From Ophiodon elongatus (lineage: Eukaryota; Chordata; Actinopteri; Perciformes; Hexagrammidae), in contig JACSYO010000503.1 in the NCBI GenBank assembly GCA_016806645.1, forward strand, positions 2,726,001 to 2,790,000: DNA of 64,000 bases, in the 5' to 3' direction. The notes under the pieces are model-generated. The model saw only the letters and a list, made by a program, of their open reading frames with translations, was not told where the DNA came from and made no database searches. Positions 33,448-45,745 of this stretch are shown here, piece after piece (position 1 is the stretch's first letter; every line of letters begins with the position of its first letter). Made by a program: the position numbers and the translations under genes.

Positions 33448-33451
<4 letters not shown>
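31840..33451. other. Unassigned, with one minisatellite
   Basis: Includes poly(A) at about 32261-32274 and the nine-base minisatellite at 32391-32431. 33050-33250 is GC-richer with CTTTATCTAATTATATGACA. No coding signal. Confidence 0.45.
32391..32431. repeat. 9-bp minisatellite, unit CCTGCGTTG
   Basis: Four perfect units plus a five-base partial unit. Perfect identity of the units indicates recent expansion. Confidence 0.95.

Positions 33452-33542
<91 letters not shown>
33452..33542. repeat. (AG)45 microsatellite
   Basis: 91 uninterrupted bases of alternating A and G. Purine-only strand, able to form triplex (H-DNA). Confidence 0.98.
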
Positions 33543-33544
<2 letters not shown>

Positions 33545-33839
33545 AGAATGTGCTTTATGCATGTCATTACCACAGTGAGTAATAATTCATGCTAATGCTA
33601 CAGAATGGTTTCATGTGCACTGCAAAAGCCTCTGTCTCGGTGTTGCATCTTTTATGAATGAGGACTTCAGGTATTTGGAGTCAGGTTAACGATCAGGACC
33701 GATTCATCTGCTTCACTTCACTTCTAACTCTCTTTCATGTTCATTCCTTTGTCTTGTATACAAACGTAAACGTTCACTCACGAACAGACGGAGTGAACTC
33801 AGTAGTCAACAAACGGCTCACAGTATTGTTTTGTAACCT

Positions 33840-34030
33840 CCGGGTCTGAAAGTGAAGCCAATTAATGCTGAAGTGTCTTTTAAAACGGCATTATTTCTAA
33901 TGGCCATGAGGGGGCGACTCCTGGTTGCAAAAAGAAGTCCGATTGTTCTTCCTTCATTCGATTGTTATTCCAGTCTTCTTCAGTACAGCTTGAATGGCAG
34001 TCCACAAACTAATAGGTGGCATCATGGTCA
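33840..34030 (+). repeat. Teleost dispersed repeat (GGGGGCGACTCCTGGTTGC)
   Basis: GAAAGTGAAGCCAATTAATG, CTGAAGTGTCTTTTAAAACG, ATGAGGGGGCGACTCCTGG and TTGCAAAAAGAAGTCCGATT occur in the order of a very common fish interspersed repeat. AGTCTTCTTCAGTACAGCTT continues it. Superfamily unknown to me. Confidence 0.7.
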
Positions 34031-35984
34031 CTACGTTTAACTACAAAAAAACAAGCATGTTTAAGCCATCCATCCAGTCAACGGTACCAAACCTGGCAAC
34101 CTGAATGTGATGGTTAAACTTCAGCAAGCGCTGTTGTTGTTGTTTTGTCAGAAAAAGCTCCAGCAAGTAACCCGCATTTAAATTTACAGTTTTGTTACAG
34201 AGACATAATGTTAAATTATTCCGATCACGTCTCCAGTCGTTTCGCTATGCTAACACATTTTTGTTCGGTACTTGACACAAAGACATGGGACTGACCTTAA
34301 TCTTCTCATATTATACTTGTTTCTTTCAAAAGCAAATAAGAGTATTTCCCCAATAGATAATAAATATAGTCACATTTTCAATTGCTTTCAGCATTTAAAA
34401 TTCATCATTACTCTCCGGCTCAATGAGAGAGCGACACATTCTAAAGCACAAAATATAAAATCCAGACCGTCCAATTGTGCGGAAAGGTGCAGCGTTCTGA
34501 ATGAATGCAGCCCGGGGAACGCTTCATGCTGATGTGGCCTTTCTGCTCCTCTGAGTTCACACCTAAAAATAAGGAAAGGGTCTCTGCAGACACAACCACA
34601 CACTTCCAGTGGGTCATGAGTGATGATTAAGACGATTATTTTTGTATCAGTCTACACATTGTAAGGTTTTAAATTAACATTCTTCGACACTGGACAACAA
34701 CTGGATTTTTGTTTGCTTTTTACTAAACTCCTTCAACAGAGGTGTTTTCATTTGTCGCCTCCCTATTCATGCTGTGATGTCAATGGATGTGAGAGGAACA
34801 CCATTTTTATGAAGAGAAAATTATGTCCTTAAAAGTTTTTTATCTCCAACTTTGACATAATTTAGGTCAGTGGTGGCTCCAGGAATGTTTTGAGAGTGAG
34901 AGTTTACCACCAGGAGTATCCAGTGACTTGGAAAGCTGTTAATGAACATGTACACACAAAGTAAACAACAGAACAACAGGATGAGTTCCACCCATTCAAA
35001 GTTTTAATCAGATGAATTCAAGTCTGTCAGAAAACACATCGACGTTACCACAGCTCCTTCTAACATATCAGTGAATCTCATAAGCAGCCGGACTAAAACG
35101 AATCATAACTCTCATCCTTAATAGTTTCACTCAGTTTAAACTTATAATATGTAGGTTTACTTGTGACAGTTTATCCTCAAAAAACAATGCAATTAAATAA
35201 AATCACGGACAGCCCGCCGATGCTCCTTAGATGTAGCCCCTGCTGTCAACATCTTTTACGAGAGCGCTCAACAATATTACAGCAATAAATTGGAAAACAT
35301 AGTGTATAGTGCATATAGCTTTCAGACACAGCTATAGATCCGTAAAGAACATGCACAGCAACACATAAACTCCAGCCTCTCCAGTGTTTACTTCAACAGT
35401 GTCTTTCTCTCAGAGAGATGAGAGATGAGGCTGCCATCGATCCCGGCTTCAGGACAGAGGCCTGTGAGCACAGATGCCGTCTTAACCTCAACCTAGTGGC
35501 TCATGAAATCCATGCTATACACATACTTTAGTTTTGGATGGCTGCACTGGGGGGCAAAGGTGCACTCACAAGCACCCGTTCTGTTTGCCAATACAGGATT
35601 CGGTCAATGAAATGGATCTCGGCTGCATAGGAGACGCAGCAATGCACGCCAGTAAATCACACCACACATGTTGGTAACTTCACAACAAAAAACTTTTCTC
35701 CACACAAATCCATCAGCCACCCGAATCAACATCAGCTTACACAGAGCATGAGTTATTCACTCTCTAAACCAGTGCTTAGTACACTTTTTTTTTCTATAGA
35801 TGCCATCTTTTACAGGCTATTTATAGTTTATGTATTGTACATGATTTGGTTTTATTTGTTTTGTGCTTGTAAAGTCTGTGTCCTAAGCTGGATGGAATCT
35901 ATCGTTGTTATTTGGACAAGTTTGTTCCACTTACGTTGAATTCTGAGCATGAAATCCAATCAATGCGTTATCTTTTTACTGTGC
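34031..35984. other. Unassigned, possible old transposon
   Basis: CAGTGGTGGCTCCAGGAATG at 34867 and TGGATGGCTGCACTGGGGGG near 35535 could be decayed ends of a DNA element, but they are not convincing inverted repeats. No coding signal. Confidence 0.35.
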
Positions 35985-36345
35985 AGGCTGGTCTCATCCA
36001 GCATTCGTAGCTAAATCTATGAAAAAAAATGCACAAAATTATATTGTACGTTAACGTAATCATGAACGAGGAAGTACAAAGGCCGCAACAGACAGCGAGC
36101 CTTCAGCCAGGAGGCCGCAGTTTGTTCCCCGTGAGAAACGAGAAGTCAACAGGGATTTATTTGTCGCGGAACTTGCGTACTTCAGTAGTTATTTTAACCC
36201 AAACAACAATTTTCTCCTAAACCTAACCAAGTATTTCATGATCTTTTCCGAAGCCTTACTGAGTTGTTACTCTTCCTACTTCCTGTGAAGACGGAAGTTT
36301 ATTTTGAAAAGACTGTATTGATACGTGTGGCTGACTTTCATAGGA
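35985..36345 (+). repeat. Family S copy 4
   Basis: Starts near GCAGGCTGGTCTCATCCAGC. It then has CAGCCAGGAGGCCGCAGTTT, GTTCCCCGTGAGAAACGAGA, GATTTATTTGTCGCGGAACT, ACTTCAGTAGTTATTTTAAC and TCCTAAACCTAACCAAGT, and ends near TTTCATAGGAAAATGCAC. The longest plus-strand member with copy 5. Confidence 0.65.
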
Positions 36346-38314
36346 AAATGCACAAAAATGAGGAGTAACTTTTTGTAAGATATCATTCAAACTGTTGTGT
36401 GAGGATATGTTAAACTATGACACAGTACCCAGAACAAACGTGTCGCACCCAGCACTGATTTTCTTTCCCGACGTTATCCGTCAGTCAGATGGTGCCATTT
36501 TCAGGCTGATATTGGAAGTCTGCGGTTTCCAGGGTTGCCTATGGCTCCCACAATCTATCCCTTACTGCCCACGTTTAAGTTAAAAAAACAAAGTTTTTCA
36601 GAAATATCCCTTAAAAGTGAAGTGGCAGAAAGTTAAAAGGGGCAGGATGAAGCTCAGCAGGATCCGTGGTGGACTGGGACAGGGAACGGCAGAAGAAAGA
36701 ACTTTAACAGCTTCCCAACTATTCAGTTTATTATCCGGATGAAAGGCAATGTGACATTGAGTGGAGAAGGTTCTTCAAGCGGGCAGTGAAGTATGAAACA
36801 GACACAATCTGCAGGGGAGGCAGAATAGCGGGGTGAAGGCTGCTGCCTCCGCCCCACGAACACCAATTGTGTATCTTAAGTTGACCCGAGGAAGCAGCAC
36901 ACATTTCTGGAAACCACTGTAGCGACAATGCTCGGGCCGGCTGAGCATTTTTCCACAGCCGTCTGTCTGCGGCGTGCACACTCGAGAGCTGGCTGTTCCT
37001 GGAGAGACGGGATGAAACAGGCGACAATGGGGAGGATAGCCAACTGTGAAAACCTGGGAGAAAGAGAGCTGAAGGCAATCAGGGCTGCAGATGGCTGGTG
37101 GCGCAGGCACCGTTTCTTCAGGGCCATCGAAAACTCAAATGCTGCGGAGTGGTTTTAATGATCAGGAAGAGTGACCTGTGGAACAAGCACGTGACTCAGA
37201 CACAGGCGAGAGGAGCACCGGGGGATGGCTGGAGCTTTTTTACTGTCGAGCACTCGGCTCTCCCAGAAAAAAACACCAAAGTCGTTATGGAAGATTTTTT
37301 TTTCAGTCTTCTATCCTCAGGCCAAGATCACAATGTATGACAGTGCAACTTAGCCGAATATGTCGAGGTCACATTCAGTTAAGTTGCTAAAGAGCCCGAT
37401 TCTCCACGTGGTCTTTGCCTCTGGGGCTATTTTTAGGGTTTCCAGACGGACTTTGTGCGGCTGTGGCTCTGACAGGAATGAGGCCATCCGAATGCAGCGA
37501 ACCAACCTGCGCCAACCGCCAGGAGTCTCACCCCCTCTGCATAGTCACCGTCCAAAACCCAAACATCTGGGACATTTCCCCGTTGGGGCCGATTCCCACA
37601 CACTCGCTGCAATGCCCCACTTTGATGAAGCGATTTGCTCGCCCCTCCGTCCATGTGAACCATTATTTGAAAGTCCAAGTGACAAATTATGATAATGCCA
37701 GACAGGGTATGGTACATGATAGAATGTGTGTGTGTGTGTGTTAACAGTTTTTGTTTTGATGGATACACACACATCACTTTGTGTGTGTGTGTTGTGGATG
37801 AGGGCCTGGAGCGATCCAGGAATCGGCACATTGTGTCCTCTGCTGCTTTTTGTTACTAGCGGTGTGCACGAGCATGATGTGCGATCAGCTGTAACATATT
37901 CCGCTCTTCCCCTTTTCGTATTACTCCTCACACAGAAGCCGTTTGATTGGCTGGCAGGTGTCCACTCAATTAGTGTAACATAGTTCCTGTCGATTGTTAA
38001 ACCACTGTTCTGAATCAGTGGGTAACGTCTATGAAACCGCAGTTGTTGCTGCGGTTATAGGCTCTCGCTGGCCAAACACTGACTCACAACAAACAAACTT
38101 TTAACGGAAAAGACATTTTGGGGAAAAACACTTATGATCCACTTTATTTCTCTGGCTTTTCATTATGTTTAACTGTGTGTTGTCCTTTTATTTAATCCTA
38201 TTTCCTTGATTTAAATTGGGTTTAAACTTTCTATTTGCTTTTTTTATTTCCTTTATTTATTTCCTTTATCTATGCACATATTTGTCTCGGTTTGTTTTTG
38301 TGAGCATATATTTC
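36346..38314. other. Unassigned, locally GC-rich
   Basis: 36800-37700 is GC-richer than average and produces many overlapping open frames of 80-132 codons on both strands, none with a domain. Short TG tracts at 37723-37740 and 37781-37793 flank TGGATACACACACATCAC. No CpG-island-scale CG clustering seen by eye. Confidence 0.4.
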
Positions 38315-38378
38315 TTTCTTTGAGAAGCACTTTGGTGCCAAACCTGTTTGCTTTTTAAAGCGCTCTATAAATTACATA
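38315..38378 (+). repeat. LINE-like 3' tail fragment
   Basis: TTTGAGAAGCACTTTGGTGC and AAAGCGCTCTATAAATTACA have the AAGCACTTTG...AAAGCGCTATATAAA layout shared by L2-type LINE and SINE tails. Confidence 0.5.
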
Positions 38379-41037
38379 CTTAAAAACATATTCACGTTCT
38401 TACATTGAGCTAGATCGATGATTGAGGGCAGCAGATTCATATCTATGGAAATTGCAATATTTCCCAAAGTGTTAAATTATTTCTTTAAGAAAAATATATG
38501 AAAATTTGAACACAGATACATGGCTATGATACTCTACCATATTTTTATATATCAGGACACCCTGTCATGTATTTTATGAATGTATCTCCTAGTTTAGCAA
38601 GTTTCAGTGACAATCCACTCATCTTGTAGAGTTGAAAGTTGCCTGTAAAAACTCTGTAGATTACCTCTTCACAAAGGAGAGTGGCTGCTGTCACCTTACT
38701 CCAACAATGACAGGTTTTCCCTGAGGAAAAGATATTTTAAGCATTCATAGAAAACTCTTTGAGCGCCTCCTGTAGCATAATCCACCCTTTGACTCTTTTG
38801 TTCGCTTATATGGTTAAACGCAGAAGCAGTGTCACTTGGTTCCTGCAATCAGGTGTAACTGCAAGATTGCCTGTAAACCAAGAAGAATTCAAGTCACTCT
38901 AATATTAAAGAACATAGAGTAAATATTTCGTCACCCATGTGTTTAAAGGTTGGCGTCTAAAAAATGAAATGTGCTGGAAAAGAAGGAGCCTGCTCTGTAC
39001 ACAAACCTTGATGGGACTTCCACATTTAAACACAGCAATGCTAATCACAGTCGTTTTTTTCTGTCCTCTTGGGGGGTTTTATTGTTGGACGATCACTGTC
39101 ACGTCACTGTAACATTATTCTAAAAGTCCTGAGCATGATAATTACACGAAAATAGCATTGCCTCAGAGCTGCTTTTGTTGACTATTTTTAATTAATTATG
39201 GCCCCTGAGCGTGGTTCACTGAACCATGTCTGTATAGATGTTTGTAATGAGGATTTTTTTGTATTATTATGTGAGCAGATCATTACTGGAAAGAAATGAT
39301 TTAATGTTCATATTCTTCACAATATGATATTAAAATGGAGAAATTCCAGGTGGTCTAAATTACTGATTCAATTTATTGGTATTTAAATACGAGCAAGTCA
39401 AATAAAACTAACTTGCATTGGTTTTGATTATGAAGAAAAATATTACATACATATGAAGTTGTCTGTACATTAGCATTGTTTTAAATATTTTAATGATTCT
39501 TGAGTATTTCTGTAATCACAATATAATTGTATTAGGAGCTGCAATATACAGGTTTCAGCTGCAGATGTGCTGACTTTAGAAAGCTTCCATCCCAGAAGAA
39601 AAAAAGATGAGTTTCTCACCGAGTCACAGAGCTACATGTACCAATTTAGTGGCAATTTTCTCCTGAGAAGCTGTAATCTGCGATTAGCTCCAGTACTGTA
39701 AGTATTTTATGGGTCCGAGGCTTTTTGGTTTAATGTACAGTACTTGGCAAGCTGAAAGTGAAAAGCAGCTGAACCAGTAGAAACCTCAACTTGACATAAA
39801 AATGTGTTCTTTATGGTTGTTGTGAGGGACGGGCAAAGTTCAACTATTGTACATTTGAATTGGGAAACTGAAAACTTGAATTGACCTCGGGTATGTCAAA
39901 CTTCAATAAAAATTGTAAATTGAATTGTGAATCGAAAGATTGGTTGACCAAAAACTCAAGTCGCCAATAAACTCTGTTTAAACACATTGAGAGTTAAAGT
40001 TGAAAAATTAAGGCATGGATCCTTTTTTTTTTCAGGCACACAGCGGGGACCAGTAACCCGATGCTTTTCCAGGAGCAAACTTCAGCTCATGAAGTTGGCC
40101 GTGTTGTAATCTACACCCAAGAGAAGTCCCAGGTAGTGATCACCTGTTCGTCTGGACAGGAAGCAGCAAGCTGATGGTGCCCTGTCAAATACATGGCATA
40201 ATATAAGGTTTTCTGCTCGACTCTGACAGCACACACTGCACACTGAGCAGCAAGTAAGTGACGTGACTAAGAAGTCTTTTGCCATTCACAGACAGCACAT
40301 AAACCGATTCACTGATGTGGCCCCGCCGCCCTTTTACTCTTTGCAAGGCACAAATCGGTCTCATTTGCCACTCCGTCTTGCTCCCACTACCTCTGTCTTT
40401 TATTCTACCGTGATGTTTGACCTTTGTCACCATCTTGTCATTATTCTGTCAGATGGCTGCTAACAGCCACCAATGCGAGGTTGAACAGGGGGTGTGGCTT
40501 CAGGGCATCGGATGATGTCACGATGGGAGAGGCATTGACTCTGGTTGGGGCTGGGTCTCTTATCTTCTGAAGGGTTGTCTATTCTGCCTCAGCTAGATGT
40601 TGTGTTTATGTGTTTATGTTGGATCACATCATGTGATGTGCACTTTGTTTCCAGAGCAACACACTGGACTACCTCCTGTTATCGGTAAATAGTATCTTGC
40701 TATGCAACTCTTATTCTTTCTTATCAGAAAATGTTTTGGCACACTTACATTTCGTGGGACTCTGGGATCTTTTTCCAGCATTTGTACTCCTGCAATCCCA
40801 GCAGAGGACAGCTGAAACCAGAATGTTTTACACTCTGGTTTCAGCTCTCTTCAGCCAAGGACTTTGAGCTGGAGAGGCCTTTTATGCTGTGAGCTGATTA
40901 AAAATGTTCCACTAATAAAAGAGAATCTGACGATGTTGTTGACCTTCGAGACACTTTCAGATGTCTTGCTGCCGCCTGCCACCTCAGGTTGTAAGAGCAC
41001 GTCCAACACTCTCATTCTACCTTGTCGCATACTAACC
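38379..41037. other. Long unassigned noncoding stretch
   Basis: AT-rich at 39200-39560. 39110-39260 (TTTTTAATTAATTATGGCCC) is repeat-free. A 13-bp inverted repeat lies at 40810-40846. No coding signal. Confidence 0.45.
40810..40846. repeat. 13-bp inverted repeat, 11-base loop
   Basis: AGCTGAAACCAGA (40810-40822) and TCTGGTTTCAGCT (40834-40846) are exact reverse complements. Too short for a microRNA precursor. Confidence 0.8.
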
Positions 41038-41100
41038 ACAGACTGTATATAAGAAGTGGACGTAGTCACCCAATCGGTTTGTGGACGACAAAAAAAAAAA
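41038..41100 (+). repeat. Teleost dispersed repeat fragment
   Basis: ACAGACTGTATATAAGAAGT, GGACGTAGTCACCCAATCGG and TTTGTGGAC match a common fish repeat (ACTGTATATAAAGA-GGACGTAGTCACC...GGTTTGTGGACT). Confidence 0.6.
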
Positions 41101-44100
41101 CGGGGATCATCTACATTGTGAGGGGCCGTTCACATCCACTCTTAATATTGATACTACTATTTAGACTGCATCTGACGGGCAGCGCTCTGCTCTGTGCTGT
41201 CTGCGGCTGCGAGGGGACCATATAGTAACTACTCCGAAATTGCAAAGTAAAAACTCTGATGCCCACCGGCCGGGTCGCCCTTGAAAGGATCAGCAATTCA
41301 GGAGTCTTCCTGAACCTCCCGAGAGGCTACAACAAAAGGGAGACACTCCAAGGGTAACGGTTGACAAAGAATGTTTTATTCATTTGAATGTGTGTTTCCG
41401 CCCCAAAATTCTGTGTTGTGTGTGAGTGAAGGATAAAGAAATCGAGTACGAGTAGAGCGTACATTGAACGGTTTGCCGTGGTCATTTGACTGCCTAAAAA
41501 GAAAATGGCGATTGTTGTTACGGTGACAAATGGCCATCCTACTATCGTGATTTCAATAGGAATGTCTGTTCTACTCTCATTCTATTTCTTTGGATTGGAC
41601 TGCAGCAAGGACTCATGTAACCCAGGAACACATGGACCCACGGGTGTTCAAGATCACGCTAATCAGCCACCTGCAGAGCCAACGGAGATGCAGGTTACTA
41701 CCAAACCGAATCACAAGCGGACATCATCAACATTTATCCTCCATCCTTTTACATTCTGGCTCAACGGACTGTTTTTGTTGGAATCACCCAGATCCCCAAT
41801 AGTGTGATTATATGAAACTTGTCAAGTCCTTCCCATGGCTAGTCCTCTAAAAACATTATCCTCACAATATACCACATTTTGAATTGAATTGAAGTAAATG
41901 TTTAAGTTGTTATGCTCATCTGAATGAGATAAAAAAAAAAAAAAACTAACAACAAACAGCTGACGCAGCTGTGCCTCGCGTTGTGTTTCGTTGACGTCTC
42001 TTTTAAAAGGACGGCTCTGAGGCGAGGGATGTCTCATTTTGTTTAACGCCTGTTGCCTCGACTCCTCCGTCCTCGTGTCTCTTCCTCGCCTCTTCCTGCT
42101 CGCGAGGCGAAAAAAAAGGAATGGAGTATGCACAAACTGGGAAATGAGAAAGTCCTCCCTCACCCGCATGGTTGGATTTGCAAACCGAAACTGAAGTAAT
42201 TTGAAACTGGGTCGCGGGGGGTTTTCGTGTCTCCAGAAAATACGTTTGGGGGAAACACTGCTTTTGAGTGACCCAGACTTTAAGGTGCCACAAATTAAAA
42301 GCAACCCACCAATAAATGGTCCAGTAGATATAAAAAAAAAGAAAGGATAATGGAAATACAAATTCAGAGTTTTTAATTCTGCAGGAGGTTGAATCCCACT
42401 GAACCCTTGTTTACCTTTTAACAATAAAGTTATTGCGACCGTTTTGAAGCCATTAACCAGAGAGACCATGTTAAGTGCCATTGATCCAAGCATTTTTTTT
42501 GTCTTTCTCTTAAATGATCTTTCTGCAATAGCATGATATATTTCTTCCCGTCGTGTGACGGACTCAACGGTCACACTTCTTTGAAAGGTGAGCTGCAAAC
42601 GAGCTTTTGGACTTTGAAAGCAAGTTTAAGGCCCACAGCGGTGAGCTCATGTGTCACACATCTCCCCAAGGGGAAACAACCGTCACCTCCGAAGGGTTGG
42701 CAGCTTATAAGGCAGTTACTGGGCTGTCCAAGTGTGCGTGATTCACCGGGCTCCATTTTTGTAATGCTGCACGGTGCGTGATCGAGATTCATGCCGGTTA
42801 AATGGCATATTCATCAGGCACGCTGAGGGCTTTCTTTATTTTTATTTTTTTTTATCTTGCCTGCACCTGTTTCGAATTAGTAAGTCACCTTGAACTTAAG
42901 TGTGCCAAAAAGGGAGGAGACGCTCATGAAGGTGATTCAGCTGTGGTTCAAACAGCACACTACTTTAAAAAAAGAAAAAAAAAAAAAAAAATGTAACCAA
43001 GCATTGCTGCACTTCATCACCCGCTTGCTCATTCTGTGCCGTCATTGTGTTGTTTTTTCAGCAATTTGCACAAGAATTTCCTACCTAATGACTGATGAAA
43101 CTTATTTTTGTCAACATCTTATTTCAGGTGTCTTTGGCATTATTTCCAAAGCAGGAAAAAATAACCAAGAACACCAGCCAATAACATAATGCATGCAGCA
43201 AAAACCAAAGTGCTCATAAGCAAACCTACAAAGCAACCCACATTCACAATTGTTAGTGGTCTCTGGTGTTGTGTTTCATTGTCTATAGTTGGAGGAAAAC
43301 TGTGTGACAGACTTGACTGTGGCATTTCTGTCTCTTGTTATTTGTCTTTTCCTGCTATTAAGACCATGTTGCTCTTCTTTTTCCGATTGGTTGAAAAGCT
43401 ATTTGATTACCAGTATGTGCCATTCCTAAGTGCTCGACCCCAAAAAAAATGTAAGCTTTGTTGGTTTATTTTGAAATTGTGTTTGTGGAGAGCTTGAAAA
43501 TCTGAATAATTATGAGACAGGTTTTCTATTGAAATGGAAATGTTGTTTGTAAAATCCTGAATTGTCATTAAACATCTGGTTTCACTAATGCACATGAAAA
43601 CTGAGGGCATTCAAATTCAAATCGAGAACACATCATTTAAAGAAAAGAGATCGGGAGCATGTTAATTGCTCTCAACATGGTGACGCCCGAACTCCGGTTG
43701 AGTGCTATGTTTCCGCGGCAATGCAGCAAGTCAGGAGAGGGCGAGTGATTAATAAATATATATATATACATGCATATTGAATAGTAATTTGCTGCTATAT
43801 TACTATTCTGAATGTGGTAATGCTCCTATGAATTAATATGGGATGTGGCACAATTTTTAGAGCATAAAGTCTGACCACAACCACTGTTAATGGAGTCCTC
43901 TTAAACACTTCCCGTTGCCATGGTCGCAGTCTGGGCTTTTTAAGGGTAGAAATATGAGCAAAGAAACCGCTTTATGGCGATCCAGCAGTGGCAGAAGTGA
44001 AGAGAGGGTCAGACTAACGGTGTCAGAGAAGCAGTGATGAAGTGGTGGAGGCTCGGCAGGCGAGCTGAAGCAGAGAACCGCTCAAGGGAGGCGGGCTGGT

Positions 44101-44204
44101 TGCCTCCGCCATCACACAAGTCCTCCATGCCATGTAGCCCTAGATATTACTTTTATATTGGATGATTCTGCACCTCACAATTTAAGGGAAAATAACGGTA
44201 TTTT
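41101..44204. other. Long unassigned noncoding stretch
   Basis: Contains the longest open frame of the window (41822-42598, minus, 258 codons), which I reject as a gene. Poly(A) runs at 41088-41099 and 42968-42990 and AT-rich 43750-43770 (TATATATATATACATGCAT). 43970-44130 is GA-rich and GC-richer, unassigned. Confidence 0.4.
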
Positions 44205-44590
44205 TCAACGGTGCAGGCAGCTCTCCAACACTATTCTAGCTGTACCTATAAAAAAAAGTAATTGAAATTCATATATTCCATAAAATATATCCATATGTAA
44301 TCCATATAATCTTGAACATGGAAGTATAAACAGTTATGAACTGCACAAGGAGGAGGTCAGGAAGGTTGGTCAGGTCCGTAAACACGAGACATTCACCCAG
44401 GACACCATCGTCTATGTCCCATGTGAAAACAGACGTTTATGTTGATTTAATTATTACGTAACTTCAGTGCTTAAGAAACATAACTTCCTTAGTTATTTTA
44501 CCCCAAAACCCAATCTTTTCCTAAACCTAACCAAGTTGTATCATACGAATGTTGTAAAAGGATACGTTGATTTCCCATAAATGTGGCTTT
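44205..44590 (+). repeat. Family S copy 5
   Basis: ACACGAGACATTCACCCAGG, ACACCATCGTCTATGTCCCA, TGTGAAAACAGACG, ACTTCAGTGCTTAAG, TTAGTTATTTTACCCCAAAA and CCTAAACCTAACCAAGTTG follow the family order. TTGATTTCCCATAAATGTGG mirrors the end of copy 4. Confidence 0.65.
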
Positions 44591-45149
44591 GTTACAAGGG
44601 TTTTTATCCTCGTCATTCTACGACAGGGTTGGGGATTGATTGCCTCCGAAACCGATCGAAAGTAAACTACAGTGGCTTTGTTGATCACAATCAAGGAATG
44701 TGTCGCCCAGAATGCAGCATCCTATCAGCATTCAGCACTGAAGCGCGAGCAAAATCAAGCTGAAGCTTTACAGACTATCCTTTTTGGGAGGAGAAATTCA
44801 TTGTTGGTTTTCGTCTCTTCAGGGGAATTGTTGTTAATAATAGAAAAAAGAAGAAATAACAGCCGTATCCTTTTAAGAGTGGCACACTACATATTTAAAG
44901 TCGTGCTTGTAATATGCTGTCACAACTCCTTCCTTCTTTGTCCTTTTTTTTTCTTTCTTTCTTTCTTTTTCCTCAAAGACTCTCTCAAGTCAGATCTATC
45001 AAATGATTTTTTGTTTACTTGTAGTTTATTGACACGTCCCTTCTGATCGGTCTGATCTTCCCATCTGATGCTTCTCTCTGTGGGCTTTTGAATCTGTCTC
45101 TCTCCCACACTGCGACTGTTTGCTGTCGCTAACACCACTTTGGTTAGGA
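44591..45149. other. Unassigned, with (TTTC)n
   Basis: A short TTTC microsatellite occurs at 44947-44970. No other feature recognised. Confidence 0.45.
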
Positions 45150-45375
45150 AGTTGCCTCTTTGGTTTAGTGAACTCTACACCTTTCTTCTCCCGAGTCCCA
45201 TATTGTATGACATCCTTTGACATGCTCCATCTCATCTCTTCTGCTCTCAGCTCTTCCTTTTAGCCTGTCTATTGCACTTTGTCTGCCGGTTTCACCATTC
45301 CCTTTTGTCAGTAGCCCCAGGCCATTTTACTCTGGATGTTTCTGCCCGCTGGTCTTTTCCTTCTTTAGCTGCTTG
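45150..45375 (-). pseudogene. Possible LINE open-frame remnant
   Basis: The minus strand reads RVKWPGATDKREW, then after a stop RLKGRAESRRDEMEH, and in a third frame REKKGVEFTKPKRQ. The order (KWP.A..KREW, ...G..E.R...., ...GVE..K..R) resembles the N-terminal part of a family of fish non-LTR retrotransposon proteins, broken by stops and shifts. No reverse transcriptase motif (YxDD) is present nearby. Weak, recognition-based. Confidence 0.3.
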
Positions 45376-45667
45376 AACTCTTGACCCTCATGAACCAACA
45401 TTTTGCCAATTGTGTCAACTGTCAACTGGGTTTGCTCTGTGTCACTGGCCTCTAATGGAGTCTGTCCTTGAATTCTCAAAAGGTATTGAATAATGTGTCT
45501 TTCAAGTCTTTTCGAGTTATTCTTTTGAAACAATACTTTTTTTCTATCCATGTGTTCCGTGCTCATATTCCAACACATTATCAACCCAATGCATAAACTT
45601 AGTTAGATTCAGGAAAAGACAAGTCAGGCAACAAAACTACTTACTTAATTGTATGAAAAGATGATTT
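45376..45667. other. Unassigned stretch beside LINE trace
   Basis: An 85-codon minus-strand frame (45327-45584) may be more of the same decayed element. No motif recognised. Confidence 0.3.
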
Positions 45668-45745
45668 TCTTTGGTTAAAATAACATGACAAATAAATCAA
45701 CACTGACTTCTTATTTCACATGGGATACAAACAGCGGTCATCTGG
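45668..45745 (-). repeat. Family S fragment 6
   Basis: On the minus strand: GCTGTTTGTATCCCATGTGA, AATAAGAAGTCAGTG, TTGATTTATTTGTCATGTTA, TTTTAACCAAAGAAAATC. Matches copy 4 and the minus-strand fragment at 58295. Confidence 0.6.

Noticed and set aside
33370..33595. Open frames encoding Arg-Glu and Ser-Leu repeats
   Set aside because: Translation of the AG microsatellite on both strands.
36731..37831. Cluster of open frames of 70-132 codons on both strands
   Set aside because: Overlapping frames on both strands in a GC-richer patch with few stops; none has a domain or plausible exon boundaries, and the 132-codon one contains His-Thr runs from a TG microsatellite.
41822..42598. Longest open frame, 258 codons, minus strand
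   Set aside because: No domain, Phe runs translate from poly(A) tracts, composition is not protein-like, and a second frame overlaps it on the same strand. Probably chance.
44519..44535. Interstitial telomere-like CCTAAACCTAACC
   Set aside because: Differs from the vertebrate CCCTAA unit and is part of dispersed family S.
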